A stretch of 64,000 nt of DNA from Nocardia sp. NBC_00508 (GCF_036346875.1 NZ_CP107852.1:6076001-6140000), one strand, 5' to 3'. Shown: positions 8,422 through 16,418, counted from the stretch's first letter. Program-made: numbers and translations. Notes: a model not told the origin generated them from the sequence alone.

Positions 8422-9324
8422 GTGACCACGCCCGAGACCACCCAGACCGTCGGTACCGCCCGCGTCAAGCGCGGCATGGCCGAGATGCTCAAGGGCGGGG
8501 TGATCATGGATGTCGTCACGCCGGAGCAGGCCAAGATCGCCGAGGACGCCGGCGCGGTCGCGGTGATGGCGTTGGAGCGCGTTCCGGCCGACATCCGTGC
8601 GCAGGGCGGCGTGTCCCGGATGAGCGACCCGGACATGATCGAGGGCATCATCTCCGCGGTGTCCATCCCGGTCATGGCGAAGGCCCGCATCGGCCACTTC
8701 GTGGAGGCGCAGATCCTGCAGAGCCTGGGCGTCGACTACATCGACGAGTCCGAGGTGCTCACTCCGGCCGACTACGCCAACCACATCGACAAATGGAACT
8801 TCACCGTGCCGTTCGTCTGCGGCGCCACGAATCTGGGTGAGGCGCTGCGCCGGATCACCGAGGGCGCGGCCATGATTCGCTCGAAGGGCGAGGCGGGCAC
8901 CGGTGACGTGTCCAACGCGACCACGCACATGCGCAAGATCCGTCAGGAGATCCGCAGGCTGTCGTCGCTGCCCGAGGACGAGCTGTTCGTCGCGGCCAAG
9001 GAGCTGCAGGCGCCGTACGAGCTGGTCCGCGAGATCGCCGAGACCGGCAAGCTGCCGGTCGTGCTGTTCACCGCGGGCGGCATCGCGACCCCGGCCGACG
9101 CCGCGATGATGATGCAGCTCGGCGCCGAGGGTGTATTCGTGGGTTCGGGCATCTTCAAGTCGGGCAACCCGGCTCAGCGGGCCGCCGCGATCGTCAAAGC
9201 GACCACGTTCTACGACGACCCCGACGTGCTGGCCAAGGTGTCGCGCGGCCTGGGCGAGGCCATGGTCGGCATCAACGTCGAGGAGATCGCGCAGCCGCAC
9301 CGGTTGGCCGAGCGCGGTTGGTGA
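8422..9324 (+). CDS. pdxS: pyridoxal 5'-phosphate synthase lyase subunit PdxS
   Basis: A 300-residue (beta/alpha)8-barrel subunit that forms PLP from ribose 5-phosphate, glyceraldehyde 3-phosphate and ammonia. The substrate-binding lysine lies in MAKARIGH (Lys87), and the family sequences GVDYIDESEVLTPAD and the phosphate-binding GAEGVFVGSGIFKS are present. GTG 8422 has GGAGGAG at 8409-8415. Its partner glutaminase pdxT is 4.4 kb downstream; in M. tuberculosis only tesB2 separates them, so the LysR-to-kinase block 9349-12556 looks like a later insert. Confidence 0.97.
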   Translation: MTTPETTQTVGTARVKRGMAEMLKGGVIMDVVTPEQAKIAEDAGAVAVMALERVPADIRAQGGVSRMSDPDMIEGIISAVSIPVMAKARIGHFVEAQILQSLGVDYIDESEVLTPADYANHIDKWNFTVPFVCGATNLGEALRRITEGAAMIRSKGEAGTGDVSNATTHMRKIRQEIRRLSSLPEDELFVAAKELQAPYELVREIAETGKLPVVLFTAGGIATPADAAMMMQLGAEGVFVGSGIFKSGNPAQRAAAIVKATTFYDDPDVLAKVSRGLGEAMVGINVEEIAQPHRLAERGW

Positions 9325-9335
9325 TCGCAGGCCGG

Positions 9336-9341
9336 TAGCGT
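9336..9341 (+). promoter_or_regulatory. -10 element of leaderless LysR gene
   Basis: TAGCGT fits TANNNT and ends 7 nt before the GTG at 9349. No Shine-Dalgarno sequence is present, so transcription probably begins at the start codon. Confidence 0.5.
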
Positions 9342-9348
9342 CAGCCGC

Positions 9349-10233
9349 GTGGAACTGCGGCAATTGCGCTACTTCGTGGTCCTGGCGGAGGAGTTGCATT
9401 TCCGCCGGGCCGCGGAGCGATTGTTCATTTCGACGCCCACCCTCAGTCAGCAGATCAAGGTGATGGAGCGGGAGCTGGGCGGCCCACTGCTGGTGCGGGA
9501 GCCGCGAGTCGCGCTGACGCCCGCCGGTGCGGCGCTGTTGCGCGCCGGCAAGAACGTGCTGGCCTCGATGGACGTGGCGATCAGGGAGACCAGGCGCGCC
9601 GCGGCGGCCGGTGCGCCGGTGTTCCGGCTCGGGCTGCTGAACGGCGTTCCGCCGTGGCTGCCCGAGCGCATCGACGCCCTGCTCGCCGGCCAGCTACCCG
9701 GCGTCCGCACGGTGCTCACGGGCGGGACCACAGCCGATCAGGTTCGCCTGCTCGATGCCGACGAAGTCGATCTCGCGCTGGTCCGCATACCGGTGGAGCT
9801 GCCCGAACGCTTCGTGAAGCGACCGGTCGCCCGCGAGGAGCTGGGCGTGCTGATGTCCGCGCGACATCCACTCGCGGGCGCGTCACTGCTCGCCCCGGCC
9901 GACCTGAGCGGCCAGGAGCTGATCTTGTTCCCGCGTGAATCCGCTGCGGCCCTGCATGATTCACTGCTGCGCACGCTCGCCGACCAGGGCGCCACGGTAC
10001 GGCTCAGCGACAGCGCGATGGGATATGCGCAGATGCTCGCGGTGCTGCCGTCCCGGCCCGACGTGATCGGGCTCGGTTCCGCGCGAGCGGCCGAGCTACC
10101 CGGCCTGGTCTGGCGGCCGGTGCGCGGCGCACCGCTCGTGCTGACCTACGCGGTCGCCTGGCGCGCGGCTGTGCGCCATCCCGCGGTTCCCGCGCTGGTC
10201 GCCTCGCTGGCGGAGAAACTGTTCACGAGGTAG
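9349..10233 (+). CDS. LysR-family transcriptional regulator
   Basis: A 294-residue LysR-type regulator. The winged helix-turn-helix occupies residues 1-60 (LRYFVVLAEELHFRRAAERL, then LSQQIKVMERELG) and the periplasmic-binding-protein-like effector domain fills about 90-290. The GTG start has a TANNNT box 7 nt upstream and no Shine-Dalgarno sequence. Downstream genes are co-directional but separated by spacers, so its target is not clear; LysR proteins often control a neighbouring gene, here perhaps the SDR at 11019. The effector is unknown. Confidence 0.9.
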   Translation: MELRQLRYFVVLAEELHFRRAAERLFISTPTLSQQIKVMERELGGPLLVREPRVALTPAGAALLRAGKNVLASMDVAIRETRRAAAAGAPVFRLGLLNGVPPWLPERIDALLAGQLPGVRTVLTGGTTADQVRLLDADEVDLALVRIPVELPERFVKRPVAREELGVLMSARHPLAGASLLAPADLSGQELILFPRESAAALHDSLLRTLADQGATVRLSDSAMGYAQMLAVLPSRPDVIGLGSARAAELPGLVWRPVRGAPLVLTYAVAWRAAVRHPAVPALVASLAEKLFTR

Positions 10234-10393
10234 CCCGTCCCGCGTGTCGGCGCTGTCCGGCCCAACTCTCACGGCGGCCAGAAAGTAGTCTCAGGGTTCC
10301 CACAATCGCGCTCAGTAGCTTCGCCATGTGATGGCCGATGGCCGTTTCGTGCCCTCTCACCGTCGGGAATCCTCCGAACGCAAAGGACGAACA

Positions 10394-10879
10394 TTGAAGC
10401 TTCGTAAGACCGGACGCATCGCAGTCGCGGGCCTGGCCGTGGCCGCCGCCCTGAGCCTGGCCGCCTGCGGCGACGACACGAGCGACTCGCGCACACCGAC
10501 CCGCACCACGACCGGTGCCGCGGCGACCGCACCTGCCCCGCCGACCGTCGACGAACTCAACGCCCTGCTGCAGCGCGCTCTCGATCCCGCGGTGCCGAAC
10601 GAGCAGAAGCTCGATTCGGTGCAGGGCATCGAGGCCGATCCCGGCCTGCCGAACCGTTTGGCCGAGGCGTTCCGGCAGTCCAACGCCACGGCCGTGGTGA
10701 CAGGAGTCACCGTCTTCGGCGACAGTGTCACCGCACAGGCCAAGTTCACCATCAACGGGCAGGAGAATCAGGTCGACGTGCCCTTCGTCTCGGAGGGTGG
10801 CAAGTGGAAGGTCCAGAAGGCGTGGGCCTGCCAGGCGTTGGCCAATCTGAACCAGCAGTCCCCGGCCTGCACGGCCTGA
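10394..10879 (+). CDS. MTB12-like secreted lipoprotein
   Basis: The best start is TTG 10394, preceded by AAAGGACG; it gives MKLRKTGRIAVAGL followed by the lipobox LAAC, so Cys about 25 would be lipidated and the 136-residue mature part exported. The mature region (PPTVDELNALLQRALDPAVP to the end) resembles the low-molecular-weight antigen MTB12 family of Mycobacteriales, which folds like NTF2. Two further cysteines in the tail (WACQALANL and SPACTA) may pair. A strong hairpin terminator follows. Function unknown; cell-surface location is inferred from the lipobox. Confidence 0.8.
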   Translation: MKLRKTGRIAVAGLAVAAALSLAACGDDTSDSRTPTRTTTGAAATAPAPPTVDELNALLQRALDPAVPNEQKLDSVQGIEADPGLPNRLAEAFRQSNATAVVTGVTVFGDSVTAQAKFTINGQENQVDVPFVSEGGKWKVQKAWACQALANLNQQSPACTA

Positions 10880-10892
10880 GAGCGTCCTGGCG

Positions 10893-10926
10893 TCGGCCCG
10901 GCAATGGCTCCGCATTGCCGGGCCGA
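10893..10926 (+). terminator. hairpin terminator after lipoprotein gene
   Basis: The arms TCGGCCCGGCAATG (10893-10906) and CATTGCCGGGCCGA (10913-10926) are perfectly complementary over 14 bp around a 6-nt loop. There is no U tract, as is common in actinobacteria. Confidence 0.75.
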
Positions 10927-11018
10927 ATCGATCTGCTGCCTGCGGTGTTAGGCCAGGGCTAAGGCGTATTCGACAGCGCGACATGGACACTCGGCGCCGC
11001 TACTGGTCGGCTGGAGCC

Positions 11019-11753
11019 ATGACAGCAAGCAGCACAACATCCGAACGCGTCGTCGTCGTGGGCGGCAGCTCCGGCATGGGACTCGCGCTGGCGGCCGCGT
11101 TGGTCGCCGAGGGCACGCAGGTCACCATCGCGGGCCGCTGCGCCGAACGGCTCGCCGCCGCCGAACGCACCGTGCCCGAGGGGCCGGGAACGGTGCGCTC
11201 GGTCGTCGCCGACATCACGCGCGAAGCCGATCTCGAGCGTCTGTTCGCCGACCTCGGCTCGGTCGATCACGTGGTCACCACTGCGGCCGACGTCATCGGC
11301 GCCTACCAGCCGCTGGCCGGTTTCGACGCTGAGCAGGCCCGAAACCTGATCGCTACCAAGCTGGTCGGCCCGGTCTTGCTCGCCAAGCACGCACGGATCG
11401 TCCCCGGTGGTTCGCTCACCTTCACCTCCGGTGTCGCCGCCTACCGGCCCGCCCCGGGTGGCGCGATGGTGGCGGCCGTCAACGGCGCTCTCGCCTCGCT
11501 CGCCTACGCGCTGGCCGTCGAACTCGGTCCGGTCCGAGTCAACGCGGTCTCCCCGGGCTGGGTCGACACCCCGATCTGGGACACTATCGCGGGGGCCGCG
11601 AAGTCGGAACGCCATCAACAGCTCGCCGCGCGCTTGCCGGTCGGCCGTATCGGCCGCCCCGCCGACATCGCCCAAGCCATGATCGGCCTCATGCGCAATC
11701 ACTTCATCACCGGCACCGTGCTGCACGTGGACGGCGGTCATCGCCTGGTCTGA
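11019..11753 (+). CDS. SDR-family oxidoreductase lacking the YxxxK motif
   Basis: A 244-residue Rossmann protein. The cofactor motif is GGSSGMG (residues about 15-21) and the NxxG-region VNAVSPGWVDTP is present. At the position of the catalytic Tyr-x-x-x-Lys the sequence reads GAMVAAVNGALASLAYALA, so both Tyr and Lys are absent. A subgroup of SDRs shares this loss, and such proteins may be non-catalytic or use another mechanism (inference). ATG 11019 is chosen over the upstream in-frame ATG 10983 because the sequence MTASSTTSERVVVVGG then starts just before the first strand. Substrate unknown. Confidence 0.85.
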   Translation: MTASSTTSERVVVVGGSSGMGLALAAALVAEGTQVTIAGRCAERLAAAERTVPEGPGTVRSVVADITREADLERLFADLGSVDHVVTTAADVIGAYQPLAGFDAEQARNLIATKLVGPVLLAKHARIVPGGSLTFTSGVAAYRPAPGGAMVAAVNGALASLAYALAVELGPVRVNAVSPGWVDTPIWDTIAGAAKSERHQQLAARLPVGRIGRPADIAQAMIGLMRNHFITGTVLHVDGGHRLV

Positions 11754-11856
11754 CGTCGCGGGCGGATACGGCTCGGCGTGGGCTACCCGGCAGTGCGATG
11801 ACGGAGATCGGACATCCACCCAGCAGCTACATATGGATACGTTGTCATGCGCATCT

Positions 11857-11870
11857 ATCTATGCATAGAT
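11857..11870. promoter_or_regulatory. 14-bp perfect palindrome with promoter-like context
   Basis: ATCTATGCATAGAT is a perfect palindrome in an AT-rich island within otherwise very GC-rich DNA. TTGTCA at 11842-11847 lies 17 bp before ATAGAT, so a + strand promoter overlapping an operator is possible. No + strand gene follows; the nearest ORF start (ATG 11934, GGGGGAGG upstream) runs antisense to the kinase-like gene. Confidence 0.45.
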
Positions 11871-11908
11871 CCTGCGGTGTGAATGCCCCATCGACAATGG
11901 GCGAGAGT

Positions 11909-12556
11909 TCACACGGACGGGGGAGGACACCTATGTCGCATGGCTTCGTCGACTCGAAGCGCGGGGCGATCCGGGTGGTCCCATCGAACGAAGAACGTTG
12001 GTGTGTCAGGGTTCTCGGTATCGTGCCGCAGCAGTGCGGGAATGGTCCACTGCGCGTCGGCCGGGATGGTGCGGCGGAGGGCGGCCTCGGACAGGTCCAA
12101 GCGCACCGTCACGTCGGCGTCGAGGTGACGGCCGGAAAGCATCGGTCCGGCGATGACGATCGTGGTCGCGGGCGGTGCCGTGCGGATCGCCGCACGCGCC
12201 GAGCGGTCGGCGGCTTCGTCCCAGAGGGCGGGAAGCCACCGGCCGTGCTCGCGCAGCGCGCCGACCACCTCGCGCCGCAGCGCGGGGTAGTCGAACCACG
12301 CTGTGCGATAGGACATCTCGTCGGTGCGACCGAACTCCATGCGCAACGAAGCGGGCCGTACGTAGTCGTGCAGCGAGACCACGTCGGCGCAGCGGCCTGC
12401 GTCGCGCAGCTCGGCGGCGATCCGGCCGGCGAACGCCACGGGCTGTGCGGCGTCCGCGCCGTCGACGGCGATCACCATGTGCGAGCGCGCGGTCAGGACC
12501 GGGCGGATCACCCGCTCGATGAGGCTGTCCGCGGTGATGGGCAGAAAACGGGGCAC
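11909..12556 (-). CDS. uridine kinase-like protein with degenerate P-loop
   Basis: A 215-residue protein similar in layout to actinobacterial proteins annotated as uridine kinases. The expected Walker A loop is replaced by VDGADAAQPVAFAGRIAAEL, so the GK[ST] triad is missing. Downstream elements remain: VVSLHDYVRPASLR, the aromatic YRTAWFDYPALRREV, and TIVIAGPMLSGRHLDADVTV. It is therefore likely to be a non-phosphorylating relative (inference). GTG start at 12556. It is the only minus-strand gene in the 8-15 kb stretch and lies tail to tail with the SDR. Confidence 0.65.
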   Translation of the reverse strand: MPRFLPITADSLIERVIRPVLTARSHMVIAVDGADAAQPVAFAGRIAAELRDAGRCADVVSLHDYVRPASLRMEFGRTDEMSYRTAWFDYPALRREVVGALREHGRWLPALWDEAADRSARAAIRTAPPATTIVIAGPMLSGRHLDADVTVRLDLSEAALRRTIPADAQWTIPALLRHDTENPDTPTFFVRWDHPDRPALRVDEAMRHRCPPPSV

Positions 12557-12657
12557 CGGTCCATCTCAGCAAACCGTGACGTGCCGCGGGTGGTCGAGCC
12601 GCGGTCGTTGCCGGGCGTTCACCGGTGGCCGGGGGACGCCCTCGTCATCAGCCGGGT

Positions 12658-12663
12658 TAATCT
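12658..12663 (+). promoter_or_regulatory. -10 element of leaderless tesB
   Basis: TAATCT ends exactly 6 nt before ATG 12670 and there is no Shine-Dalgarno sequence, which predicts transcription from the A of the start codon. Confidence 0.5.
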
Positions 12664-12669
12664 CACGGC

Positions 12670-13491
12670 ATGGCGACAATCGAAGAGGCGCTGGAGATAG
12701 AGCGGCTCGAGCGGGACATCTTCCGTGGCGCGTCCACCAAGACCCAGCTTCCGCGCACGTTCGGCGGACAGGTTGCCGGCCAGGCGCTGGTCTCCGCGGT
12801 CCGGACGGTGGAACCGCGGTTCCAGGTGCACTCGCTGCACGGATACTTCCTGCGTCCGGGCAATCCGCAGGAACGCACCGTCTACCAGGTCGAGCGCATC
12901 CGAGACGGACGGTCGTTCTGTACCCGCCGGGTGACCGGCATCCAGGACGGCGCGGCCATCTTCACCATGTCGGCCTCGTTCCACGTCGGCGACCAGGGGC
13001 CCGAGCACCAGGACGTCATGCCCGAGGTGCCCGCGCCGGAAAATCTGCCCGACGCGAAGACCAGCATGAGCCCCGAGCGGCTGTGGGCGATGCGCGAGTG
13101 GGAGCACTGGGATATCCGCACGGTGCCGCAGCAGGACGTGTCCCGCCGCGACGGTGTGGTCTCCCAGCAGCAGGTGTGGTTCCGCTACCGGCATCCGCTG
13201 CCGGACGACCCGCTGGTGCATGTGTGCACGCTGGCCTACATGAGCGATATGACGCTGCTGGGTTCCTCGAAGGTGATCCACCCCGACGAGCAGACCCAGA
13301 ACGCCTCGCTCGATCACGCGATGTGGTTCCTGCGCCCGTTCCGCGCCGACGAGTGGCTGCTCTACGACCAGTCCTCCCCCTCAGCCGGTTTCGGCCGGGC
13401 CCTGACCGGCGGCAAGATCTTCACCCAGGACGGCACGCTGGTCGCCGCCGTGGTCCAGGAAGGGCTGATCCGTACGTTGCGCGAGAGCTGA
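12670..13491 (+). CDS. tesB: acyl-CoA thioesterase II
   Basis: A 273-residue double hot-dog thioesterase that hydrolyses acyl-CoA to fatty acid and CoA. The N-terminal hot dog carries FGGQVAGQALVSAVRTV and HSLHGYFLRPG; the C-terminal half carries SLDHAMWFLRPFRADEWLLY, with the Asp of the TesB active site. Length and order match TesB2 (Rv2605c), which also lies beside pdxT. It has its own leaderless promoter. The 263-base spacer to pdxT contains nothing I recognise apart from the pdxT promoter. Confidence 0.92.
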   Translation: MATIEEALEIERLERDIFRGASTKTQLPRTFGGQVAGQALVSAVRTVEPRFQVHSLHGYFLRPGNPQERTVYQVERIRDGRSFCTRRVTGIQDGAAIFTMSASFHVGDQGPEHQDVMPEVPAPENLPDAKTSMSPERLWAMREWEHWDIRTVPQQDVSRRDGVVSQQQVWFRYRHPLPDDPLVHVCTLAYMSDMTLLGSSKVIHPDEQTQNASLDHAMWFLRPFRADEWLLYDQSSPSAGFGRALTGGKIFTQDGTLVAAVVQEGLIRTLRES

Positions 13492-13741
13492 GCGAGGCGC
13501 GGCTCGACGGATACCGTGGCTCGCATTTCGGGATGCGTGCCACTCGGAAATCCAGGCGTACACGGCGACAACGTCTTTGCTGACCGCCGTCGTCTCGAAC
13601 CCCGCATCACCGGATCACAGCGGGTCCGTTACGCGGTGTCGGCGCCTCTCGTGGCGGCACGACTGTCTATTCGAGAGGGTGTCACCCTCCGGCCCGGAGC
13701 CCGGACGGCAACCGTGAGCAGGCCCACATCGGTCGGGCTCG

Positions 13742-13747
13742 TAAGCT
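13742..13747 (+). promoter_or_regulatory. -10 element of leaderless pdxT
   Basis: TAAGCT lies 7 nt before GTG 13755, with no Shine-Dalgarno sequence between them. Confidence 0.45.
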
Positions 13748-13754
13748 TTCCGGC

Positions 13755-14405
13755 GTGAACGCTACCTCGGTCGCCGCACCAGCCGCCGACACCGAACCGG
13801 AGAAGCCCGGTCCCACCATCGGTGTGCTCGCGTTGCAGGGCGACGTCCGGGAGCATGTCGCGGCCCTGGAGCGGTGCGGCGCGCGGCCCGTGCTGGTCCG
13901 TCGCGAGTCCGAGCTCGCCGCCGTCGACGCGCTGGTGCTGCCCGGCGGCGAGTCGACGGCGATCAGCAAGCTGCTGGAGGCTTTCGACCTGCTGGAGCCG
14001 CTGCGTGCGCGGCTGCGCGACGGGATGCCCGCCTTCGGTTCCTGCGCGGGGATGATCCTGCTCGCCGCTGAGGTGCTCGACACCCGCCCCGACGCCGAGC
14101 ATCTCTCCGGGATCGATATGACGGTGCGTCGCAATGCGTTCGGCCGCCAGGTCGATTCGTTCGAGACCGACCTGCCGTTCGCCGGTCTGGACGACGGTCC
14201 GGTGCGTGCGGTGTTCATCCGTGCGCCGTGGGTCGAGCGGGTGGGTGAGGGCGTCGAGGTGCTCGCCACCGTGCCGCACGGCCCGGCGTCGGGCCGGATC
14301 GTGGCGGTGCGGCAGGGCAATGTCCTCGCGACGTCGTTCCATCCCGAGGTGACCGGCGACCTGCGAGTGCATCGGATGTTCGTCGACCTGGTCCGGGCGG
14401 CTTGA
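13755..14405 (+). CDS. pdxT: pyridoxal 5'-phosphate synthase glutaminase subunit PdxT
   Basis: A 216-residue class I glutamine amidotransferase that hands ammonia to PdxS. The nucleophile elbow GSCAGM places the catalytic cysteine at residue 97. The His/Glu pair is in TSFHPEVTGD and the oxyanion loop in LPGGESTAIS. The first about 20 residues (APAADTEPEKPGP) are an Ala/Pro-rich extension before the first strand. A short CGGGCG/CGCCCG hairpin directly follows the stop. Confidence 0.95.
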   Translation: MNATSVAAPAADTEPEKPGPTIGVLALQGDVREHVAALERCGARPVLVRRESELAAVDALVLPGGESTAISKLLEAFDLLEPLRARLRDGMPAFGSCAGMILLAAEVLDTRPDAEHLSGIDMTVRRNAFGRQVDSFETDLPFAGLDDGPVRAVFIRAPWVERVGEGVEVLATVPHGPASGRIVAVRQGNVLATSFHPEVTGDLRVHRMFVDLVRAA

Positions 14406-14422
14406 CGGGCGAAGTCCGCCCG
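14406..14422 (+). terminator. short hairpin after pdxT
   Basis: CGGGCG and CGCCCG pair around AAGTC immediately after the stop codon. The stem is only 6 bp, so it is a weak terminator candidate. Confidence 0.4.
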
Positions 14423-14447
14423 CCGGGCAGAGGCAGCCGCAGAAAAG

Positions 14448-14517
14448 GCGCCGCCGGACGGAGTCTGTCCTCAGCCTTGCGCCGAGTCGAGTGGCAGCCG
14501 CGTAGCGGAGGCCGCCT
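14448..14517 (-). repeat. single copy of the GGACGGACT(A)CGTCCGGC-type intergenic repeat
   Basis: Read on the minus strand, this stretch contains GGCGGCCTCCGCTACGCGGC, then GGCTGAGGACAGACTCCGTC and CGGCGGCGCC. That order of blocks matches the 68-bp tandem repeats after hisS (60398-60600) and the 69-bp repeats inside the end of korA. It is therefore a dispersed family with at least three loci in this window. Confidence 0.6.
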
Positions 14518-14623
14518 TGCGCGGCCGAAGTGGACGCCCGAGTAGGCTGGAGAAGTTGTCCGCCCGGCCGTGCCGGTACGGTACACACCACCAGACGTGC
14601 CATCGACCTGAAGGAAGTAGGGA

Positions 14624-15376
14624 ATGAGCGGCCACTCCAAATGGGCCACCACCAAGCACAAGAAGGCTGCGATCGACGCGAAGCGCGGCAAGCTGTTCGC
14701 GAAGCTGATCAAGAACATCGAGGTGGCGGCCCGGACCGGTGGTGGTGACCCGGATGGCAACCCGACGCTGTACGACGCCATCCAGAAGGCGAAGAGGTCG
14801 TCGGTCCCCAACGACAACATCGAGCGCGCCCGCAAGCGCGGCGGCGGCGAGGAGGCGGGCGGCGCCGACTGGCAGACGATTATGTACGAGGGCTACGGAC
14901 CGAACGGTGTCGCCGTGCTGATCGAGTGCCTCACCGACAACCGCAACCGTGCCGCGGGCGAGGTCCGGGTCGCGATGACGCGCAACGGCGGCAACATGGC
15001 CGATCCGGGCTCGGTGGCCTACCTGTTCCATCGCAAGGGCATCGTCACCTTGGAGAAGAACGGTCTGTCCGAGGACGACGTGCTGTTGGCGGTGCTCGAC
15101 GCGGGCGCGGAGGATGTCAACGACCTCGGCGAGTCCTTCGAGATCGTCAGCGAGCCCGGTGATCTGATCGCCGTGCGCACCGCGTTGCAGGGCGCCGGGA
15201 TCGACTACGACTCCGCCGAGTCCGGTTTCCAGCCCTCGGTGTCGGTCGCGGTGGACGCCGACGGTGCCCGCAAGGTGATCAAGCTGGTCGATGCCCTCGA
15301 AGACAGCGATGACGTGCAGAACGTCTACACCAACGTCGACATCCCGGACGAGGTCCTCGCCGAGCTCGACGACTAG
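14624..15376 (+). CDS. YebC/PmpR-family protein (TACO1-like)
   Basis: A 250-residue member of the YebC family, with the conserved start MSGHSKWATTKHKKAAIDAK and the three-domain layout. Family members have been described as DNA-binding regulators and, more recently, as factors that help ribosomes at difficult sequences. GAAGGAAG is placed before the ATG. It precedes the Holliday-junction genes in Mycobacteriales. Its TAG stop shares the tetranucleotide CTAG (15373-15376) with the stop of the convergent SRPBCC gene. Confidence 0.93.
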   Translation: MSGHSKWATTKHKKAAIDAKRGKLFAKLIKNIEVAARTGGGDPDGNPTLYDAIQKAKRSSVPNDNIERARKRGGGEEAGGADWQTIMYEGYGPNGVAVLIECLTDNRNRAAGEVRVAMTRNGGNMADPGSVAYLFHRKGIVTLEKNGLSEDDVLLAVLDAGAEDVNDLGESFEIVSEPGDLIAVRTALQGAGIDYDSAESGFQPSVSVAVDADGARKVIKLVDALEDSDDVQNVYTNVDIPDEVLAELDD

Positions 15377-15876
15377 TCGATCAGCCGCGCGTAGTACTCC
15401 TGCATGGCGGGGTAGTACTCGTCGAAATCGGGGCGGCCGGTCTGCGCACGGGCCGCCCCGAGCATGTCCAGGTAGTACTCCCAGCCGGGGCCGACCTGGG
15501 GGATCTGGGCGATCTCGGTGTCGGTCAGCAGGTGATGGGTGAAGCGTAGCTCGGTGGTGCCCGCGGACTCGTTCAGCACCAGGTCCAGCCGCCAGGAACC
15601 GTGCTCGTCGATCGCCGAGACGGCCAGCCGATGCGGCGGTTCGCACGCGTCGACGTGCATGTCCATCCACGGCTGTTCGTCTTCGAAAGCCATCTGCACC
15701 TTGATGGTTCGTCCCGGTCCTGCCTCGCCCTCCCACGGACCGAACCACCGTGCGGTGCGGTCGGATTCGGTGACGCTGGCCCAGACGTCCTCGATCGGGG
15801 CGCGATAGGTGCGGACCAGTACCAGGTCCTTGCCGGTTTCCGCGGGAAAGAGTCGTCCGGTGGGTCGTTTGATCAC
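15373..15876 (-). CDS. SRPBCC (AHSA1-like) domain protein
   Basis: A 167-residue START/Bet v1-like fold protein of the activator-of-Hsp90 type: VRTYRAPIEDVWASVTESDR at the first strand-helix and a C-terminal helix EYYLDMLGAARAQTGRPDFD. These proteins bind hydrophobic ligands; the ligand is unknown. GTG 15876 has AAAGGA 6 nt upstream, provided by a 73-nt dispersed repeat that fills the whole gap to the ArsR gene. ArsR plus AHSA1 is a common actinobacterial operon in which the regulator controls its partner. Confidence 0.87.
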   Translation of the reverse strand: MIKRPTGRLFPAETGKDLVLVRTYRAPIEDVWASVTESDRTARWFGPWEGEAGPGRTIKVQMAFEDEQPWMDMHVDACEPPHRLAVSAIDEHGSWRLDLVLNESAGTTELRFTHHLLTDTEIAQIPQVGPGWEYYLDMLGAARAQTGRPDFDEYYPAMQEYYARLID

Positions 15877-15949
15877 GCTGTGTCCTTTCTGGCATGAGCG
15901 AACCCTGCATGGTCAGCGCTCCGCCGCGGGTTTCGGGCCGGACCGCTCA
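15877..15949 (-). repeat. dispersed 73-nt intergenic repeat, copy 3 (ArsR/SRPBCC junction)
   Basis: On the minus strand the element starts at the ArsR stop codon (TGAGCGGTCCGGCCCG) and ends GCTCATGCCAGAAAGGACAC plus AGC before the SRPBCC GTG. It has the same length and termini as the thrS/HIT spacer, although the flanking genes are unrelated. Confidence 0.75.
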
Positions 15950-16306
15950 CGCCGTGTTCTCCTTGGTCGTGTCCTGGCCGCCGGAACGGCGCTCGCGCCT
16001 GGTCCGGTAGACCTCGGTGTCGAGTGCGTCGAGGTGGTGTGCCCACGCCGTCGGCTGGTCGAAGCGCGCGAGCCACTCGGTCAAGGTGGCCAGCGGTCCG
16101 GTGTCGAGCACGTAGAAGCGTTGCCTGCCGACGAGTTCGTCACGCACCAGCCCGCTTTCGCGGAGCACGCGCAAGTGTCGGCTGACGGCAGGGCGGCTGA
16201 TCGCGAAGTGCCCGGCGATCTCCCCGGCGGTGCGCCGGGCGCCGAGCAGCAACTCCATGATTTCTCGCCGAACCGGATCGGCGATCGCTCCGGCCACCTC
16301 GTCCAC
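15947..16306 (-). CDS. ArsR/SmtB-family transcriptional repressor
   Basis: A 119-residue winged-helix regulator: DPVRREIMELL, then AGEIAGHFAISRPAVSRHLR as the recognition helix and the wing VGRQRFYVLD. No metal-binding cysteines are visible, so it is probably a non-metal member (inference). The GTG start has no Shine-Dalgarno sequence; a TACGCT -10 box ends 6 nt upstream, so it is probably leaderless. A 13-bp-arm inverted repeat overlapping that box suggests autoregulation. It is transcribed together with the SRPBCC gene. Confidence 0.9.
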   Translation of the reverse strand: MDEVAGAIADPVRREIMELLLGARRTAGEIAGHFAISRPAVSRHLRVLRESGLVRDELVGRQRFYVLDTGPLATLTEWLARFDQPTAWAHHLDALDTEVYRTRRERRSGGQDTTKENTA

Positions 16307-16309
16307 GGA

Positions 16310-16342
16310 AAAAGCGTAACCACTTGGTTACGCTTTTGTCCA
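16310..16342 (-). promoter_or_regulatory. ArsR operator-promoter
   Basis: Arms AAAAGCGTAACCA (16310-16322) and TGGTTACGCTTTT (16325-16337) form a perfect inverted repeat with a 2-bp spacer. On the minus strand TGGACA (-35, 16342-16337) and TACGCT (-10, 16318-16313) are 18 bp apart, and the -10 ends 6 nt before the ArsR GTG. Repressor bound here would block RNA polymerase. Confidence 0.8.
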
Positions 16343-16418
16343 GCGTTGGATGCCGGCTGATGCGATCAGCGCTGCACCGCCGGTCGGCGCAGCACGCCGC
16401 CGGCGGCAGGGCCGTCGT

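Noticed and set aside
11934..12700. Protein-coding gene antisense to the kinase-like gene
   Set aside because: A good ribosome-binding site precedes ATG 11934, but the product shows no fold features and mirrors the codon bias of the opposite strand. It is kept only as a possible antisense transcript.
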